From: Archaeoglobus sp. JdFR-24
GTDB taxonomy: Archaea > Halobacteriota > Archaeoglobi > Archaeoglobales > Archaeoglobaceae
Direction of reading: 5' to 3'
Length of the DNA stretch: 14,330 nucleotides
Assembly: GCA_002011215.1 (NCBI GenBank)
Contig: MTML01000091.1
Location: forward strand, 1-14,330
Part shown: positions 13,457-14,330 of the stretch, piece after piece
How the letters are laid out: every line of letters begins with the position of its first letter
How positions within the stretch are numbered: the stretch's first letter is position 1
The notes under the pieces: generated by a model
What the model saw: the letters and a program-made list of their open reading frames with translations, nothing else
The model's database searches: none
What the model was told of the DNA's origin: nothing
Made by a program: the position numbers and the translations under genes

Positions 13457-14020
13457 TTACTGCTCAATCCCAACCCATTCTTTATAATCCACATCGAAAC
13501 CGAGTTTTTCAATAACACGAAGAACAGTTTGATCCACAATCTCTTCAATTGTTTTTGGTCTGGTGTAAAATGCAGGTACAGGTGGCATAATAAGTGCGCC
13601 AAATTTTGCCAGTCTCAACAAGGCATCCAAATGCCCTTCATGCAGTGGTGTTTCCCTTACAAGAAGGATCAACTTCCTCTTTTCTTTGAGAGTCACATCT
13701 GCTGCTCTCGTTATAAGATTGTCAGCGATTCCATAGGCTATACTCGAAGCAGTTTTCATCGAACAAGGTGCAATCACCATTCCATCATGCCTGAAACTTC
13801 CACTTGCTATTTTAGCTCCAATATTTTCTGGAGTGTAGAAATAGGTTGCAAGAGATCTCAGATAATCCACAGAGAGATCAGTTTCGGCCTCGAGGGTCAA
13901 CTGGGCAGGTTTTGAAACGATAACATGAGTTTCTACATTAAGATTATTGAGTTCCTCAAGAATTCGAATGCCATATACCTGTCCGCTTGCACCAGTTAAT
14001 GCCACTACAATCTTTTTCAT
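13457..14020 (-). CDS. ubiX: UbiX-type flavin prenyltransferase
   Basis: This enzyme (EC 2.5.1.129) joins a dimethylallyl group to reduced FMN to make prenylated FMN, the cofactor of UbiD-type decarboxylases. The 187-residue protein has the Rossmann-like flavoprotein fold. Motifs are the FMN-binding VALTGASGQVYG (6-17), ASGSF (72-76), the family signature APCSMKTASSIAYG (84-97) and VRETPLHEGH (121-130), which contacts the dimethylallyl phosphate. An ORF extends 58 codons further upstream, but homology starts at MKKIVVALTGASG. A TATA-like box lies 26 bp before ATG 14020, so the shorter start is right. No ubiD partner is in the window. Confidence 0.95.
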   Translation of the reverse strand: MKKIVVALTGASGQVYGIRILEELNNLNVETHVIVSKPAQLTLEAETDLSVDYLRSLATYFYTPENIGAKIASGSFRHDGMVIAPCSMKTASSIAYGIADNLITRAADVTLKEKRKLILLVRETPLHEGHLDALLRLAKFGALIMPPVPAFYTRPKTIEEIVDQTVLRVIEKLGFDVDYKEWVGIEQ

Positions 14021-14042
14021 TAAAAAATGGAGAGTTGAAAAG

Positions 14043-14050
14043 TATTTAAA
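14043..14050 (-). promoter_or_regulatory. TATA-like box for ubiX
   Basis: TTTAAATA on the minus strand is centred 26 bp before ATG 14020. No Shine-Dalgarno site is present, so a leaderless message is predicted. Confidence 0.5.
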
Positions 14051-14221
14051 GTTATTTAAGACGCTATTCAAGAGAATATTGTTTTTAGATACTGTGGAAG
14101 CTTTAACCCAGATAGAAAACAATCCGAAAAATCTTACACCATAACCTGTCCAGCATCTTTTTAGATCTATATCGAACAATAAGCTCTCCAGCAAAAATCG
14201 TACCTAACATCCTGATTAAAC

Positions 14222-14250
14222 TTAAAAAACAAAAATAAAAAAGAAAAATT
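14222..14250 (-). terminator. Oligo-T terminator of the PGF-CTERM gene
   Basis: On the minus strand, four T-runs of five or six bases follow the stop codon at 14256 within 35 bases. This is typical of archaeal termination and separates this gene from ubiX downstream. Confidence 0.55.
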
Positions 14251-14255
14251 GTTCT

Positions 14256-14330
14256 TTATCGTCTCCTCAGCAGGTATGCAACTGCAAGGAGTCCTGCTAC
14301 TGCGAAGATTGCTTCAAATCCAGGTGATGG
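14256..14330 (-). CDS. C-terminal end of a PGF-CTERM surface protein (partial)
   Basis: Only the last 24 codons are visible, ending in TAA at 14256-14258. They encode Pro-Ser-Pro-Gly-Phe, then a hydrophobic stretch (EAIFAVAGLLAVAYLL) and a closing Arg-Arg-Arg. This is the complete PGF-CTERM tripartite sorting signal: the PGF motif, one membrane helix and a short basic tail. In the family, archaeosortase A cleaves near PGF and transfers the protein to a lipid anchor. The upstream gene therefore encodes an exported, surface-anchored protein of unknown function. The gene starts beyond the right edge. Confidence 0.85.
   Translation of the reverse strand, partial: PSPGFEAIFAVAGLLAVAYLLRRR

Noticed and set aside
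14021..14194. 58-codon N-terminal extension of ubiX
   Set aside because: UbiX homology begins at MKKIVVALTGASG and the promoter box lies inside the extension.
1..14330. CRISPR arrays, rRNA genes or replication origin repeats
   Set aside because: No regularly spaced repeats, rRNA segments or clustered origin-box repeats were found anywhere in the window.

Overview
The window reads as chromosomal DNA of a thermophilic euryarchaeon, most likely a member of the Archaeoglobales. The signs are an Alba chromatin protein, archaeal-type aspartate-semialdehyde dehydrogenase and phosphoglycerate kinase, a DUF835-containing sensor, an acyl-CoA dehydrogenase with its own MerR-type regulator, a PGF-CTERM surface-protein tail, tRNAs with GC-rich stems and no encoded CCA, and TATA-like boxes about 26 bp upstream of several start codons. 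The genus is inference; no marker here fixes it.

Region 1 (1-2989): the 3' part of a YeiH-family membrane transporter, a small HicB/DUF5395-like protein, and a heavily decayed DDE transposase inside a possible 1.09-kb insertion sequence (about 1801-2886).

Region 2 (2990-8153): a divergent regulatory block. On the minus strand, a second, shorter YeiH-family transporter is followed after one base by a membrane sensor with the order 2 TM - HAMP - PAS x3 - DUF835 - winged helix. It has no kinase domain and looks like a membrane-bound one-component regulator. Divergent from these is a MerR-family regulator lacking Cys and His, followed by an acyl-CoA dehydrogenase with an isovaleryl-CoA-dehydrogenase-like placement of the catalytic Glu. 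A 7-2-7 palindrome (TTTACGT-TT-ACGTAAA) lies between the last two and is a strong operator candidate.

Region 3 (8154-10052): a divergent CaCA-family cation exchanger with a TTG start and a tandemly duplicated ribosome-binding site, a 39-residue zinc-ribbon microprotein, and convergent tRNA-Leu(UAG) and tRNA-Ala(GGC) genes.

Region 4 (10053-14330): housekeeping genes asd, alba, pgk and (minus strand) ubiX. The pgk 3' end carries a hairpin that could be a terminator or an IS200/IS605-type end. At the right edge is the last part of a minus-strand gene whose product ends in a PGF-CTERM archaeosortase signal.

The most unusual parts are the YeiH plus kinase-less PAS/DUF835/winged-helix pair, the MerR/acyl-CoA dehydrogenase operator, and the duplicated ribosome-binding site of the exchanger.
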